From Oryzias latipes (lineage: Eukaryota; Chordata; Actinopteri; Beloniformes; Adrianichthyidae), in contig NC_019871.2 in assembly GCF_002234675.1 (NCBI RefSeq), positions 19,562,604-19,626,603 of the forward strand: DNA of 64,000 bases, written 5' to 3'. Below are positions 22,365 to 34,044 of this stretch, piece by piece. Both the position numbers and the translations under genes were made by a program. The notes under the pieces were generated by a model, which had not been told where the DNA came from, did not search any database, and was given only the letters and a program-made list of their open reading frames with translations. Each line of letters starts with the position of its first letter. The first letter of the stretch is position 1.

Positions 22365-25300
22365 AACGACCGCCTCCAGGCGGTCCAGGACGGCGATCAG
22401 GGTGAGCCCTGAAGAAATCGTCCAGGAGGGAACGGTCCAGAATCAAGGAGCGGGAGATCCAAGAACGCTCCTCCGGACCGTAACCCTCCCAGTCCACCAG
22501 GTACTGGTGACCACGACCCCAGCGGCGAACGTCCAGAACCCGACTGACCGTAAAGGCAGGGGCGCCGTCGATGAGCCGGGCGGGTGGCGGGGAAGCGGAC
22601 GGCGGGCAAAGGGGACTTTCCTGGAGGGGCTTGATGTTGGAGATGTGGAAAGAGGGGTGTACCTTCAGAGCCGCCGGGAGTCGCAGCCTGACGCAGGTCG
22701 GACTGATGACCCGGTCAATGGTGTAAGGTCCGATGTAGCGAGGTGCAAGCTTGCGGGAGGTCGCCTGCAGAGGTATGTTTTTGGACGATAGCCACACCTT
22801 TTGCCCGGGTTGGTAAGTGGGACCCTCTCTCCTGCGCCGATTGGCCATGCGACAGTTACTGTCCCGAGAGCGCTGGAGAGCAGCCCGAGCCTGGCGCCAA
22901 ATGCGTTGGACACGTTGCAGGTGGTGTTGTACAGAGGGCACGGCTAAATCCAATTCATGAGAGGGAAACAGAGGGGGAGATTAACCAAGAGAAGCTTCAA
23001 AAGGGGACATACCAGTGGCGGCAGAAGGGTGGTTGTTGTGTGCGTATTCTATCCAGATGAGAAACTTGGACCAACTGGAGGGATTCTGGGCCGAGAGACA
23101 ACGGAGAGCGGCCTCCAACTCCTGGTTAGCCCGCTCCGCTTGTCCGTTAGACTGGGGGTGGTATCCCGAAGTCAGGCTAACTGTGGCTCCCAGAGCTGAG
23201 CAGAAAGACCGCCAAACCTGGGAGACAAACTGGGGACCCCGGTCGGAGACAATGTCCTTGGGTATCCCATGGTGACGGAAAACTTGGTGGACTAGGACCT
23301 CAGCCATCTCAGCGGCCGTGGGGAGCTACGGCAGGGGAATGAATTGGGCGGCCTTGGAAAATCTGTCCACAATGGTTAATATAACCGTGTTACCTTGCGA
23401 CGGAGGCAACCCGGTGACGAAGTCCAGGGCCAGGTGGGACCAAGGGCGTTCGGCGACGGGCAGGGGGTGAAGGAGACCAGCAGGAGGTGAGTTAGAGGAC
23501 TTGGATCGGGCACATACCGCACAGGCGGCGACGAACCTCCTGACATCTTGCACCATAATAGGCCAAAAAAACCTGCGTCTCAGAAGATTGAGAGTCCGGT
23601 GGACCCCTCCGTGGCAAGACACCCGGGAAGTGTGACCCCACACCAGGACGTCGGAGCGGAGAGAGGAGGGGACTTAGAGAGTGTTATCGGGAGGAGGAGG
23701 ATGGTCAGGCTCCTCATCCTGGGCCTGCTGGACCCGAGTCTCAATGTCCCAAGTGAGATTGCCGATAACGTATGTGGGCGGAATGATGGGGGCTGCTTCC
23801 TGATGGTCGTGGGCACTGAACATACGTGAGAGTGCGTCAGGTTTAATATTGCGACTGCCGGGTCGATAAGTAATGGTGAAGGAGAAGCGGTCGAAAAAGA
23901 GGCACCAACGGGCCTGACGGGAGTTAAGGCGTTTAGCAGCGCGGAGATATGCGAGGTTTTTATGATCGGTCCATACGATAAAAGGGTGCTCAGAACCTTC
24001 TAACCAATGACGCCACTCTTCTAAGGCGAGCTTGATGGCAAGGAGCTCGCGATTACCGACATCGTAATTTTGTTCCGCGGGGGACAACTTCCGCGAAAAG
24101 AAGGCGCACGGCTTGAGTTTACCAGAGTGTTCCTCGCGTTGGGACAGGACGGCTCCGACCCCGGAGTCAGAGGCATCGACTTCCACGATGAATTGGCGTT
24201 GCGGATCGGGTTGTATTAGGATGGGTGCGGTGACGAACATGGTTTTAAGTTTATTAAAGGCGTTATGAGCCTCGGGCCCCCAAACAAACGGTTGATTCAC
24301 CGAGGTGAGTCTGGTAAGTGGTGCGGCGAGACTACTGTAGTTTCATATGAATCGGCGGTAAAAGTTGGCGAAACCAAGAAAACGTTGTAATTGCTTGCGT
24401 GAGCTGGGAGTCTCCCAGTTAGCGACTGCGGAGACTTTGACAGGATCGGGTCGGATGTTGCCGGCTTCAATGATGAAACCGAGAAAGGAGACGGAAGTGA
24501 CATGAAACTCACATTTCTCGGCTTTAACAAATAACTGGTTCTCGAGGAGGCGTTCGAGGACCTGACGAACATGAAAAGTATGGATTTCCGGATTGGGCGA
24601 GTAAATAAGAATGTCGTCCAGGTAGACAAAAACGAACCTATTTAGGAAGTCGCGAAGGACGTCGTTAACGAGATGCTGAAAGACTGCTGGGGCGTTAGTG
24701 AGCCCAAAGGGCATCACCAGGTACTCAAAATGCCCCAAGGGTGTGCTGAACGCAGTCTTCCACTCGTCCCCCTCCTTCATGCGAACCAAATGATAAGCAT
24801 TCCGGAGGTCTAATTTAGAAAATATGCGCGCTTCCTGTACCGAGTCTAAGGCGGAGCTGATGAGGGGCAGAGAGTATTTATTTTTGACAGTGATCTGGTT
24901 CAACTCACGGTAATCGATGCAAGGACGCAGAGATTTGTCTTTCTTTTGGACGAAGAAAAATCCGGCCCCTACAGGAGACGAGGAGGGGCGAATGTGGCCG
25001 GAGGCGAGAGACTCGTGAATGTATTTCTCCATGGAGAGCTTTTCAGGACCGGACAGGTTAAATAACCGGCCCTTAAGAGTAGCGCCGTTTAAGAGCTCGA
25101 TGGAGCAGTCGTAGGGACGGTGTGAGGGCAGCGCATCGGCTTTGCGCTTGCTAAAAACATTCTTAAGGTCGTGATAACAATGGGGTACATTTGAGAGGTC
25201 GGTCTCCTCCGGAGTGTGCTCGTTATCGGGGGAGACAGGAGGGATGGCGGAGCGGAGGCAGTTGGCGAGACAGTGGGGGCTCCAGTTTGTGATGTGGAGA

Positions 25301-25679
25301 TTAACCCAGTCGAACTGAGGATTATGACGGCGCAACCAGGGGAATCCTAGAATTACAGGAGACTGAAGAGATTTGGTGATATAAAACTGAGTGACTTCAT
25401 GGTGGTTGCCCGAGGTGATCAGGTGCACGGGTTTGGTACGGTGAGTAATGCGTGTTAGAAGTTGGCCACCCAGGCCAGCAGCTTTAACGGGATGATCTAG
25501 CGGTTCAATGGGGAGGTCGAGCTTGGATACCAAACCACAATCCATGAAGCTCTGTTCGGCTCCGGAATCGATAAGAGCCCGACAATCATGGTTACGAGAG
25601 TGATGACTAATTTTGACAGGAACATAAAGGAAATTATTTCCCTGAGAGTCCGTAGGGGCAGCCTCCCGCGGCCTGTCTT

Positions 25680-26705
25680 CTAGCGGGGGGCTCTCGAGTT
25701 TAAACGTAGTGTGCATTGCTGTACGTGGTGACCTGATCGTCCGCAGTAGAAGCAGGTACCCTCCTCCATGCGTCTGCGCCGTTCCTCAGGAGTGAGTTTG
25801 GAATGGCCGATCTGCATCGGTTCCTCCGGGGGTCGGCTGGTGTTTTCTCGCAAAAGGGAGGGTGGCGGCTTTGACACAGGAAACTGAGGAACAGAGTCAG
25901 CGATGGTTTTTCCGACAGAACGTGTGCGTTCGTTCTGACGTTCTCGGAGCCGCACATCCGAACGTAGGGCGGCGGAGACAAGCTCCTCAAAAGTGGTAGC
26001 TTCGGGCTGAGAACATAGATGGTCTTTGATGTGATCACTTAACGATTGGTAGAAAACGCCTTTGAGGGCAATGTCCGGCCAACCAGCCTCAACCGCTAAT
26101 ATGCGAAAGTCGATCAGATGTTCACTTACAGATCTGTTGCGTTGTCTTAGGCCCAGAAGGCGGCGAGTGGCTTCCTCTGCTTTGCGGGGTTGGTCGAAGA
26201 CCAGACGAAACTCCCCAATGAAGCGTTCAAAAGGTTCCTGGAAGACGGGGTTAGCTGAAAGATACGCCTGGGCCCACTGAAGGGCTTTGCCACGTAGAGA
26301 GTTAACAACGAGAGTAATTCTACAGTGGTCTGCGTGGTAATATCGCGGGGCCTGCTGGAAAATCAGTTGACATTGTAGCAAAAAACCACCACATGAACTC
26401 ACGTCTCCTTGGAACGGTTCGGGTTGTAGCCGGAAATTCTCCTGAGTCCATGCAGTGGTGGCTGGGTTAGAGCTACTGGCAGCGGAAGCTGTGGAGTTGG
26501 AACTAGTGTTAGCCGTTTGTTGGCTAGTTAGCTCAACCAGTGTTTGGGAGATGCTGTCCAGACGGCGAAAAAGATCTTGCTGCGTCGTGGCCATCTGGTT
26601 GAGTGATTCAGCTTGACGTCCGAGGGCTACACCTTGTTGTGAGACGGCGAGGCGGAGTCCTTCCGGGTCAGCTGGGTCTGTGTATGGGCCAGTTCGTTCT
26701 GTCAT
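25680..26705 (-). CDS. gypsy gag with CCHC zinc knuckle
   Basis: The frame opens at an ATG (26705-26703) that straddles the inner end of the 5' LTR. It reads [20 protein letters not shown] and ends at a stop at 25680, giving about 341 residues. The N-terminal part has the [17 protein letters not shown] and [12 protein letters not shown] helices seen in sushi-type Gag proteins. The middle is capsid-like ([10 protein letters not shown], then [13 protein letters not shown]). A single C-terminal CCHC knuckle is [15 protein letters not shown] later methionine (MATTQQ) could be the real start. Unlike pol, gag has no internal stop. Confidence 0.88.
   Translation of the reverse strand: MTERTGPYTDPADPEGLRLAVSQQGVALGRQAESLNQMATTQQDLFRRLDSISQTLVELTSQQTANTSSNSTASAASSSNPATTAWTQENFRLQPEPFQGDVSSCGGFLLQCQLIFQQAPRYYHADHCRITLVVNSLRGKALQWAQAYLSANPVFQEPFERFIGEFRLVFDQPRKAEEATRRLLGLRQRNRSVSEHLIDFRILAVEAGWPDIALKGVFYQSLSDHIKDHLCSQPEATTFEELVSAALRSDVRLRERQNERTRSVGKTIADSVPQFPVSKPPPSLLRENTSRPPEEPMQIGHSKLTPEERRRRMEEGTCFYCGRSGHHVQQCTLRLNSRAPR
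25698..25704 (-). promoter_or_regulatory. Candidate -1 ribosomal frameshift site TTTAAAC
   Basis: On the minus strand the heptamer reads T TTA AAC in the gag frame, 15 bases before the gag stop. A -1 slip moves translation exactly into the protease-pol frame, which is open from 25716. This matches the classical X XXY YYZ rule. A downstream structure was not examined. Confidence 0.65.
26688..26698 (-). promoter_or_regulatory. Candidate self-primer binding site
   Basis: One base inside the 5' LTR the minus strand reads AACGAACTGGC. The LTR contains the exact complement GCCAGTTCGTT (minus strand, 27320-27310), so the start of the transcript could fold back here. No tRNA-like primer site (such as TGGCGCC) is seen. 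Confidence 0.55.
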
Positions 26706-27452
26706 GGCTGACGTCGTAGACGTGACTGACCCAGACGCTGAAACCCGGAAGTAACTCACGATCCGAGATGTGGGTTAGAAGAGGTTTATTTTTACAAAGT
26801 TTTTGTGGTTGAATCCTCTTCGGATGGAGACTTATAGTTCTTGGGACGGGCGTAAGGCGAGGCGTGGGCACCGTGGACGGTGGAAACTGCCTGAGGCAGG
26901 ATGAGAGCGCCGACGGCGGCAGAGCGGCCGGAGGCGAGGCGTGGACGCCGAGGACGGCGGAACCAGCTTGGGGCAGGACGTGGACGCCGAGGACGGCGGG
27001 ACCAGCTTGAGGCAGGACGTGGACGCCGAGGACGGCGGGACCAGCTTGAGGCAGGACGTGGACGCCGAGGACGACGGAACCAGCTTGAGGCAGGACGTGG
27101 ACGCCGAGGACGGCGGGACCAGCTTGAGGCAGGACGTGGACGCCGAGGACGGCGGGACCAGCGAGGGGCGCGGTGGAGAGCTCAGGATGATGAAACCAGC
27201 AAGACCAGTGGTGAGGGAACCTGAAGGATAATGCAGAGCGTGGTGAGTCAAATAACTTAGCTTGGAAGGTAGATACTAAAAGGCCAGACATAAGCACCGG
27301 AGTGAGTATAACGAACTGGCGCTGAATACTGATGAGAAGATCCCTTAAGAAGGCCGGCAGGGTGATGAGGAGATGAAGGTCAGCTGGTTCCAATCAGCAG
27401 AGCAGGTGCAGGAGCTGAGGGAGGGGGAGGTGAGCTGACAGGCACCGTGACA
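26700..27452 (-). repeat. 5' LTR of the gypsy element
   Basis: 753 bp. It has about six 39-bp units, plus a stretch of about 77 bp (about 26867-26942) that has no equivalent in the other LTR. Flanking parts read the same in both LTRs. Confidence 0.93.
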
Positions 27453-28507
27453 CAGTGTATATGATCAGCTCTGATAGAATATTCTTGAATTGTTGGAACA
27501 TATTTAGCTTTAGAGATTCACACCAAAATATATATAAGACGCCATCCAAATCTCTTAATGTAGACACCAAAGGTTATGAATCCAAACCTTTAACTTACTG
27601 CTATAAGCCATAACCGGCTCTCCCTGGATGCATGGTGGTCCTTTGCAGTGGTTTCCCCTCCATTTGACGTAGTAGAAATCAGGTCAGACTCACTTTCTGC
27701 AAACAATATTCCAAAAAATCCAAGTCTCTGTCTGCTGGGCGCAAACCGGATCCTTCACGACAGTTTTTGTCTGTCTTTCGCTTACATCACTGAGAAGTAA
27801 AAGTGAGTGGTGTGTGTCTGCAGTGTGCGCAATTTTTGAAGAATGCTGTGTCTTTGATGGAAACAGAAGTTAATGTTTCACCCTAGGTCCCTGTGCAAAT
27901 ACAACCTAGAATGTACAAACTCAGTTTAGACACAAGGATGTCCTCGTTATGTAATAACAAAATTGCTTTCTTTTTTGGTTTATGACTGTCGTTGAAATGC
28001 ATAGTATATATACCCACTCTTTGACTAAATGGAGTTCTTCCTTTACACTCCTTGCTGAGGGCAAACCTCAAAGGTGGCACTGAATTGTGCAATAATTTCA
28101 AAGGAACTGTAGATTTCACAGATACCATTCCAGATTGAGATACGTTTACGACGACTTTGTCTGAACTTGTCTAAACTGTCGCTGAGCGTGTGTCATCCTC
28201 TTCTTACCAAAGTTTTTTTTAGTCCACACTGAAACAGGTGTTCCATGAATGTAAAGTTTTTAATTTCTAACTAACCATGACACAGATACTGCCCCCCCCT
28301 CCACACACACCCACTCATATTTCAGAAAGACATGACTGAAAGCTGCTATTTGTTTTTAAATAGACAACGTCACAGGATTTGACATTTGTGCAATGTTTTC
28401 CTGTGACGATGGAAATCCGTCCTGCATGAGGGCTTGATAAAAATTAAAAGTGAAAATAACAGACACTTCATTTCTATTTTACTCAAAGTTTTTTTTTTTG
28501 CGCTATC

Positions 28508-28560
28508 ATCTGTGTGTGTGTGTGGGGGGGGGGGGTGTGTATGTGTGCGTGTGTGTGGTT
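28508..28560. repeat. GT/G-run microsatellite
   Basis: (TG)n followed by about 12 G, then GT-rich units. Confidence 0.85.
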
Positions 28561-28674
28561 GCTGCACGATTCAACTGAAGAGGTTAGCTGACTCCAATTC
28601 ATATCACAGCTGGTTCCTTCCTGAAAGGGACAAAGCGGGTTTAGAAGATGAATGAATGGATGAGGTTATTTCAG

Positions 28675-29030
28675 TCATAAACAAACCAACCAGATGCCTC
28701 AATTAAAGTAGGCGGAGCCTGCTGGCCCCCACATCCAACATTTGAAATGTCGGATTGGCAGATTTCATGTAGCCCTCTTTCAAGTGGTAGGGGTGTGGAC
28801 TTCAAACAAGCTCACTCCTGATTGATAGGAGTGGTTGCCATAGAAACGATGACACAGACCGCCTCAGTCTGACCAGGACCACTGTTTACTGACGAGTTCT
28901 GTCTCCAACACGCCGTCGTCTGTATTGCGATGAAGGGTGACTAAATTGACTTCTTTTGGTTGGAGCCAAAAGTAAACCATTTTCTGCTGTGTGGATGACG
29001 TCACACTCAGTGATCTTTTCTCAGTGAAAT
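28675..29030 (+). repeat. Unclassified dispersed repeat, copy A
   Basis: It shares order and spacing of many segments with 52840-53130: CCAGATGCCTCAATTAAAGTAGG, GGAGCCTGCTGG, CAAGCTCACTCCTGATTG, and GACTAAATTGACTTC.TTTGGTTGGAGC. It has the same orientation in both places. No TIR or coding frame was found. Confidence 0.65.
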
Positions 29031-29043
29031 TTGCATGTTGTCC

Positions 29044-29690
29044 CCAATTCAATTCAATTCAATTTTATTTGTATAGCCCAAAATCACAACAACAGTCGTC
29101 TCGATGGGCTTCGAAGTAAAACATGAAATCAAAAGGATCACGAATACAAAGAGTTCAATAGGAAAATACTAAAATGAACTAACAAACTGACTAAGCTATA
29201 CTGGCATCCCTGCCCTTAGACCCCCCTTCACTGTAAGGAAAAACTCCCCAAAAAAAACGGATTCCGGAAAAAACGAAGAAACCTCATGGGTGCCCACATG
29301 AAGGAGGGATCCTCCCCCAGGACGGACAGGCGATTTACCAGAACTCTTAGAGAAGAATTAACTTATCTAAATCTACAACTACATATGTAAAAGTCCAGCA
29401 GACAAGCTTCATCCAGCCGTGGTTGGGGGGACAGTCAAAGGCGCGAGTCGAGCCGGAGGCAGGAACCACAGCCAGGTGTAGGAGCAGGAGCAGAGACGAG
29501 GTACTCGGTCAGGTACAGAGCAGAGACGAGCCAGAGATGAGCCAGAGGCAGGATCCACAGCCAGGTGTAGGAGCAGGAGCAAAGGCGAGGTAAACGGTCA
29601 GGAACAGGAGCACGGATGAGCCAACAGGAGTCTGGAAGCACTCCCACTCCCCAGGAGGGGAGGAGAGAGGAGGGGATGCAAAGATAATCT
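29044..29690. repeat. Teleost dispersed repeat with internal duplication
   Basis: It begins with tandem AATTC units and AATTTTATTTGTATAGCCCAAAATCACAAC, a very common fish repeat signature. Around 29450-29610 a segment with CACAGCCAGGTGTAGGAGCAGGAGCA occurs twice in tandem about 100 bp apart. Confidence 0.6.
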
Positions 29691-31043
29691 CCAGGTGCTC
29701 TGGCCTCGTCGCACAGTCCGAAACAAGCTTTTCAGGTGGACTGTGAGATGTCTTTGTGTAATCCTGCGATGCCTTTGGCCTTTCCCAGCTGGGTTATAGG
29801 CTCCGGCAGCCCTTGTGACCCCTCACAAGATCCTGCAGCTGGTGAGTGAGTGAACTGTTCTGTTATTGAGATTATGCACACAGAGTGAGAGCCAAAGGAA
29901 GATCCAGTTGATGTGGAAGAAGTTTTTTTTACCAACTCTGTGGGACAAACCATTATCTGAACAGAGAGGGGCAGGAGTGTAGAAGTTTCGTATTAAAAAT
30001 GTGTTTGGTTTTTTTAGGGCTTGGTGTGGTCTCATTTTGCCCTGCATGTGTCCTGGTGTGCGGCAAACCCCCTTACTTACAATTCATGGGAAAGACCGGG
30101 AGTTTGTGGTCTGTGGGGACGGTCAAAGACTCACAATGGAGGTTCTGAAACTGTTAGTGTGCAGAATAATGCTTTCCTAAGAAACCTGCAGTTAAAACAT
30201 CACATGACGACACAAACTAAAGAATGCTCAGAGCTCTAGAAATTATTCAGAGATTATTCTTTTGCTTCTCACTTCAGCTCTGGGCTTTCCTTCTGTTTTG
30301 GAGGATTCTCTAACGTCTAAACCTCTAAATCTTCTGCTGAAACTTGTTGCTGAATTCCCCTCAGGATGCTGAGAATTGAGATTGAGAGATGATGAAAAGT
30401 ACCGTCATCCCTCTGCTGTCAGAGGGTCATTTTTCTTTCTGCATGGCTTCAATGACCCCGTTGTTAAAATGTCGATGTGTGTGTGCGTGTGCGTGCATGA
30501 GAGCCCTTTACAGCACATTATCTTGTAGTTGCTCCTCCACACAAGCACTCGTCACCATGGTAACACCCAAGCAACAGCACGGCCTCTTCTCTCTCTCTGT
30601 CTGTCTTTTTATCTTGTGAGTAATTTTACGTTTTCTCCTTCGACAGATGTGATGCAGGCGAGGCAGCTCATCAAGAGAACCTGTTTGCCTCTTCACGTGT
30701 CCTCCACATCTTTTTTGAGAAATAAAAGGGAATATCTGATTTTTTTCCTCCAGGGGAGCAAATGCCTTTGGAACCACATGAGGGGTCCTCTTTGTCTCTT
30801 CTCTGGATGGACGAGGGTTCTGCATCAACAAGGTTTGCTTTCTGTTTAGTGAGGATAAGGTCCACAGGAATTAAAGAAATGTAAAGACAGGATTATTACA
30901 CACAAACAAAACCTTTTGGTTATTTTATCCCAATACTGTAGCTGAGATCTTTGAACAAAAGCATAGACAGATATCCTAAAAGCCCTTCCATAATAAGACC
31001 TGCTGGATGTGGGACTCTAACCGGATCAGAAAAGAGAAATAGC

Positions 31044-34000
31044 ATGGAACTTTTGCAGCATCTTCCCGTCTGTCCAGCCTGCCGTCAAGAATGCCACACC
31101 GTCCTGATATTGCCATGCTCTCACACCATGTGTAGCAGGTGTGTGGCAGCTGGAGGACCAACAGGATCGTGCTGCCGTGAAGCTCTGCTCTCTGTCTGCT
31201 CCATTCTATGCCCCTGCTGTAGACGCTATGTGGAGCTGCCGTGCTGGAGCTGGGGATGTGCCACTTCCTGTCTTCCTAAACATCCTTCCATAAAGTCTGA
31301 GCATGTCAGCAGACAGATGGGCTTCTCAGATGACTCACCTGAAGATTGCCCTCACCATGCAAAGGTAAGCTGCGATGACATTTACAGCAACAACAAAACG
31401 AAAGAAAAAAACATTTATGGTTTGTATTATTTATATCTTATTCAAAAACTTAGAATGAGTCCAATCTGGTTCTATGTTTGGATCCTTGTAATGTTATGAT
31501 GTCAAGATGTTTATGATTTATGTGCAGATCAGAAAAATGTGATCCTCCTGACTACCAGAGAAAAATAGTTGTCCTGTTTTTAACACATTTCCACTATTAG
31601 GTATTTATCCAAGTGTGGACCAACATAATGACAAAAAATAAATGTACATTTTTGGAATTTTTCTTTTTTGCATTTTCTTGCCTCATTAATGCTGCTTTCA
31701 GGAAGGTGCAGCCCACGCCCGCTCCGATTGTGAGTATGTTCTGCTGATTTAAATGAAACTGAATCTAATGGAAACACAGTCAGAGTAGATTTGCTGGGCT
31801 GAAACTTAAATGTAAATGTTTGGAATTTAAAATAATAAAAAAGGTCAAGATGGGGTCATTTGGAAACCTTTGAGGAAACCTTTCAAATCTCATGACGAAA
31901 CCTTTTAATTCTAATTTTATGAAACAGACACAAAACTTCATCTAAATCTTGATAGTTCTTTTGCTTTAAAACAAAGTATTATTTGCATTTTTAACAAAGC
32001 TGCATGTTTACTTGAACTGTTTTCTGAGACCCAGTATTTCCAATCAACCCTTACATATAATAGACAGATTTTATTGGACAATTTACGCTGAAAATACCCA
32101 AGTCTTCTTACTCCGTCGTACTATAGTAATATGCTGATGCTAAAATGTGATAAATAGGATTTTTTTATTCCAGTCAATCCGTTAAAATCCACATCTGTGG
32201 TGGATTCTGGAAAACAGTCCTCATTTGCCAATTCCGCGGAGACGACACTAGATGACGCTGTAGAGCTGCAGGAGAAGGAAATGGAGCAGTCCGTCTTTGG
32301 TATGGTTTCCCTCATCATTATGAGACTTTTCCAAATATTTTTTTTTTTGTTTGTTTTGTTTTGTTTTGTTTAATTCACCGTGTGGTGAGTCCCGGTGTTG
32401 TTCCGTCCCGTTTTAGGCCTGTTTTTCTCTTTGGACCCTTCATGTGTGCCTCCATCCCTCCACCTCTCCAGTTCCTGCCTCACAGTGAGCCACCATGGAG
32501 ACAGTCCTCTGCAGAGCCGCACGCGCCTCGGCCAGGTGTGCTCTGATGTTGTGATCGCACGCGGACAGTACTACTGGGAGGTGGACGTGTGCAACAGCTC
32601 CATCTACCGGCTCGGTAAATCCGGGATTTGGTTTCGGTTGTCGCCAGTTTCCTCCGAAATGCAGAGAGCTGCGCTGTTAGGCACCAAAGCCTGTTTGAGT
32701 AAAACAAACACGCACGCGGGCTGTGAGCACGCGCGTTCGTATTCCTCATTAAACCGACCCACTGGATAGCAACACTTACAGGATGATTGGCCTGCAACCA
32801 TTCAAACAGCAGCTTTTTTCATTAGAAATACCAGAAAATGTCTTTCAGTTTGTACCTTCCGTGACCTTTAACTTGGTTTTTGTCTTGTTTTGTGTAATTG
32901 GATTTGTGTGTTTTTATTTTCATACAAAATTCTCTTGTGACTTTTATTGCCCAAACTCAGGTGTGACTCTGTTGCTCAATAGTGTGTTTCAAAGCTGACA
33001 TGGGCTCTTTAACCTGCAGACTAAGATTGCGCGATATGAGGAAAACTATGCGATATTAGTGATCAATATTGCGATGGGGATATAACTTGTGATACATGAA
33101 CAAATGGCAACAGTAACAAGTAAAACAACAGTAAAAAAAAATGTTTTAAATTATTATTTAGTACATGACCTTTAACCTCAGAAAGCAGCTGCCATCTTTA
33201 ATTTAAAGAAATCTCCTTCAGTAACTTCTACAAATTGAAACTTTTCCTACAGATTTCAATCTATCACCTCCTAACTCCTCGAGCATCACTGGGAAGATGC
33301 ATTTTGAGTGGCGTTTCCATGGAGAGCTGGAATATGTTAACGGTCCCGTGTTGTTCGTACATTTTTTACTAGAATATTTTGTGAAAATTGAATACACAAG
33401 TCCAGGACTCAAGCTGATCAAAACTAAATAACATACGACATGGCTATATTAGGAAGGTGATTATCAAAAAACCCTCTGCTGTCAAGGAGATCCAGAAATG
33501 TAAGTTTGCTCAAAATTACATAGACCTGTTCATCCCCCCCTGGACGACCAAATAATAAAATGATTGCTATGGAAATAAAACCAACAGTTTTCACGTCCAG
33601 CTCTGATTAGGCTGGCAGAGGCAGAGGGGTTTAGTGGCTCTGGGCCATGCAATGCCATTCGCGCCTTTAATTATATTTACTTTTTTAACATTAAGAATGC
33701 TTCTCTTAGTGGATGAAGGATGCTTCAGAGGTCTTTTTGTGTGATTTGAATGGAGTTTGTTTTTGCTTCTTTAAGAGAAAATCATTTTCCATCCACTCAG
33801 GAAGGCTGTCTCTGTCTCCTCAGGGGTCTGCTCATTGGATGGTTGTAGCGGCTGGTGGCTGCAAAGGAATGGCGTGTGTTTCTCTGCGGTGTATGATGGA
33901 TGTGACGAGCCAGTTCATTCTGTCCCACCAGGGATCAAAACCATAGGAGTCTTCTTCAACCTGGGAGGGGGAATCCTGAGCTTCCATAACCCCTATTATT

Positions 34001-34044
34001 ACCCCATCATGTTACATGTGCCCCCTCTTTATGTGCCCTTATAA
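31044..34044 (+). CDS. Short RING-SPRY protein (TRIM/FSD-like)
   Basis: Exons: 31044-31364, 31702-31729, 32174-32299, 32486-32614 and 33824-34044. All junctions are GT-AG and in phase, giving 274 residues. Residues 10-59 form a C3HC4 RING with zinc ligands C10, C13, C25, H27, C30, C33, C56 and C59, as in ubiquitin E3 ligases. A cysteine-rich tail (CWSWGCATSCLPKH) follows. After a linker of about 70 residues comes a SPRY region: ARGQYYWEVDVCNSSIYRLGVCS, then SGWWLQRNGVCFSAVYDG, then KTIGVFFNLGGGILSFHNP. The SPRY is short and ends at LYVPL soon after the HNP turn. No B-box or coiled coil remains, only a CPHH. The SPRY is closest in feel to FSD and CMYA5-type domains. It may be a reduced TRIM relative or a decaying gene. 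The substrate is unknown. Confidence 0.7.

Larger units (their letters stand above)
22349..25716 (-). pseudogene. gypsy pol: protease, RT, RNase H, integrase, chromodomain (four stops)
   Basis: One reading frame runs through the whole region, broken only by stop codons at about 24343, 23674, 23326 and 22981. All open segments share the same frame, so no net frame-changing indel is visible. The aspartic protease motif is LIDSGAE. RT has the [24 protein letters not shown] and [10 protein letters not shown] motifs. RNase H has [14 protein letters not shown] and TDHKNL. Integrase has an HHCC-type zinc region (CHGGVH...CAVCARSK), then catalytic D in [11 protein letters not shown] in SDRGPQFVS, and the ANQELEAAL helix. 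The last segment ends in a chromodomain ([13 protein letters not shown]...[16 protein letters not shown]) that in this lineage can steer integration through chromatin marks. The stops make it non-functional as written. Confidence 0.9.
21478..27452 (-). mobile_element. Complete Ty3/gypsy (sushi/chromovirus-type) LTR retrotransposon
   Basis: A 5-bp duplication CAGTG flanks the element (21473-21477 and 27453-27457). Both LTRs begin TGTCA and end TGACA. Coding order on the minus strand is gag, protease, reverse transcriptase, RNase H, integrase, chromodomain, which is the Ty3/gypsy order. The C-terminal chromodomain marks the chromovirus lineage. There is no envelope frame. The two LTRs appear identical outside an internal minisatellite, pointing to recent insertion. 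Confidence 0.95.
27458..31043. other. Intergenic sequence between the gypsy element and the RING-SPRY gene
   Basis: No exon was recognised. It holds a GT/G-rich microsatellite (28508-28560), an unclassified dispersed repeat (about 28675-29030) and a CAATTCAATTTTATTTGTATAG repeat (29044 on). The last few hundred bases are presumably 5' UTR or promoter of the RING-SPRY gene. A frame open from 30951 reaches its first ATG only at 31044. Confidence 0.45.
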
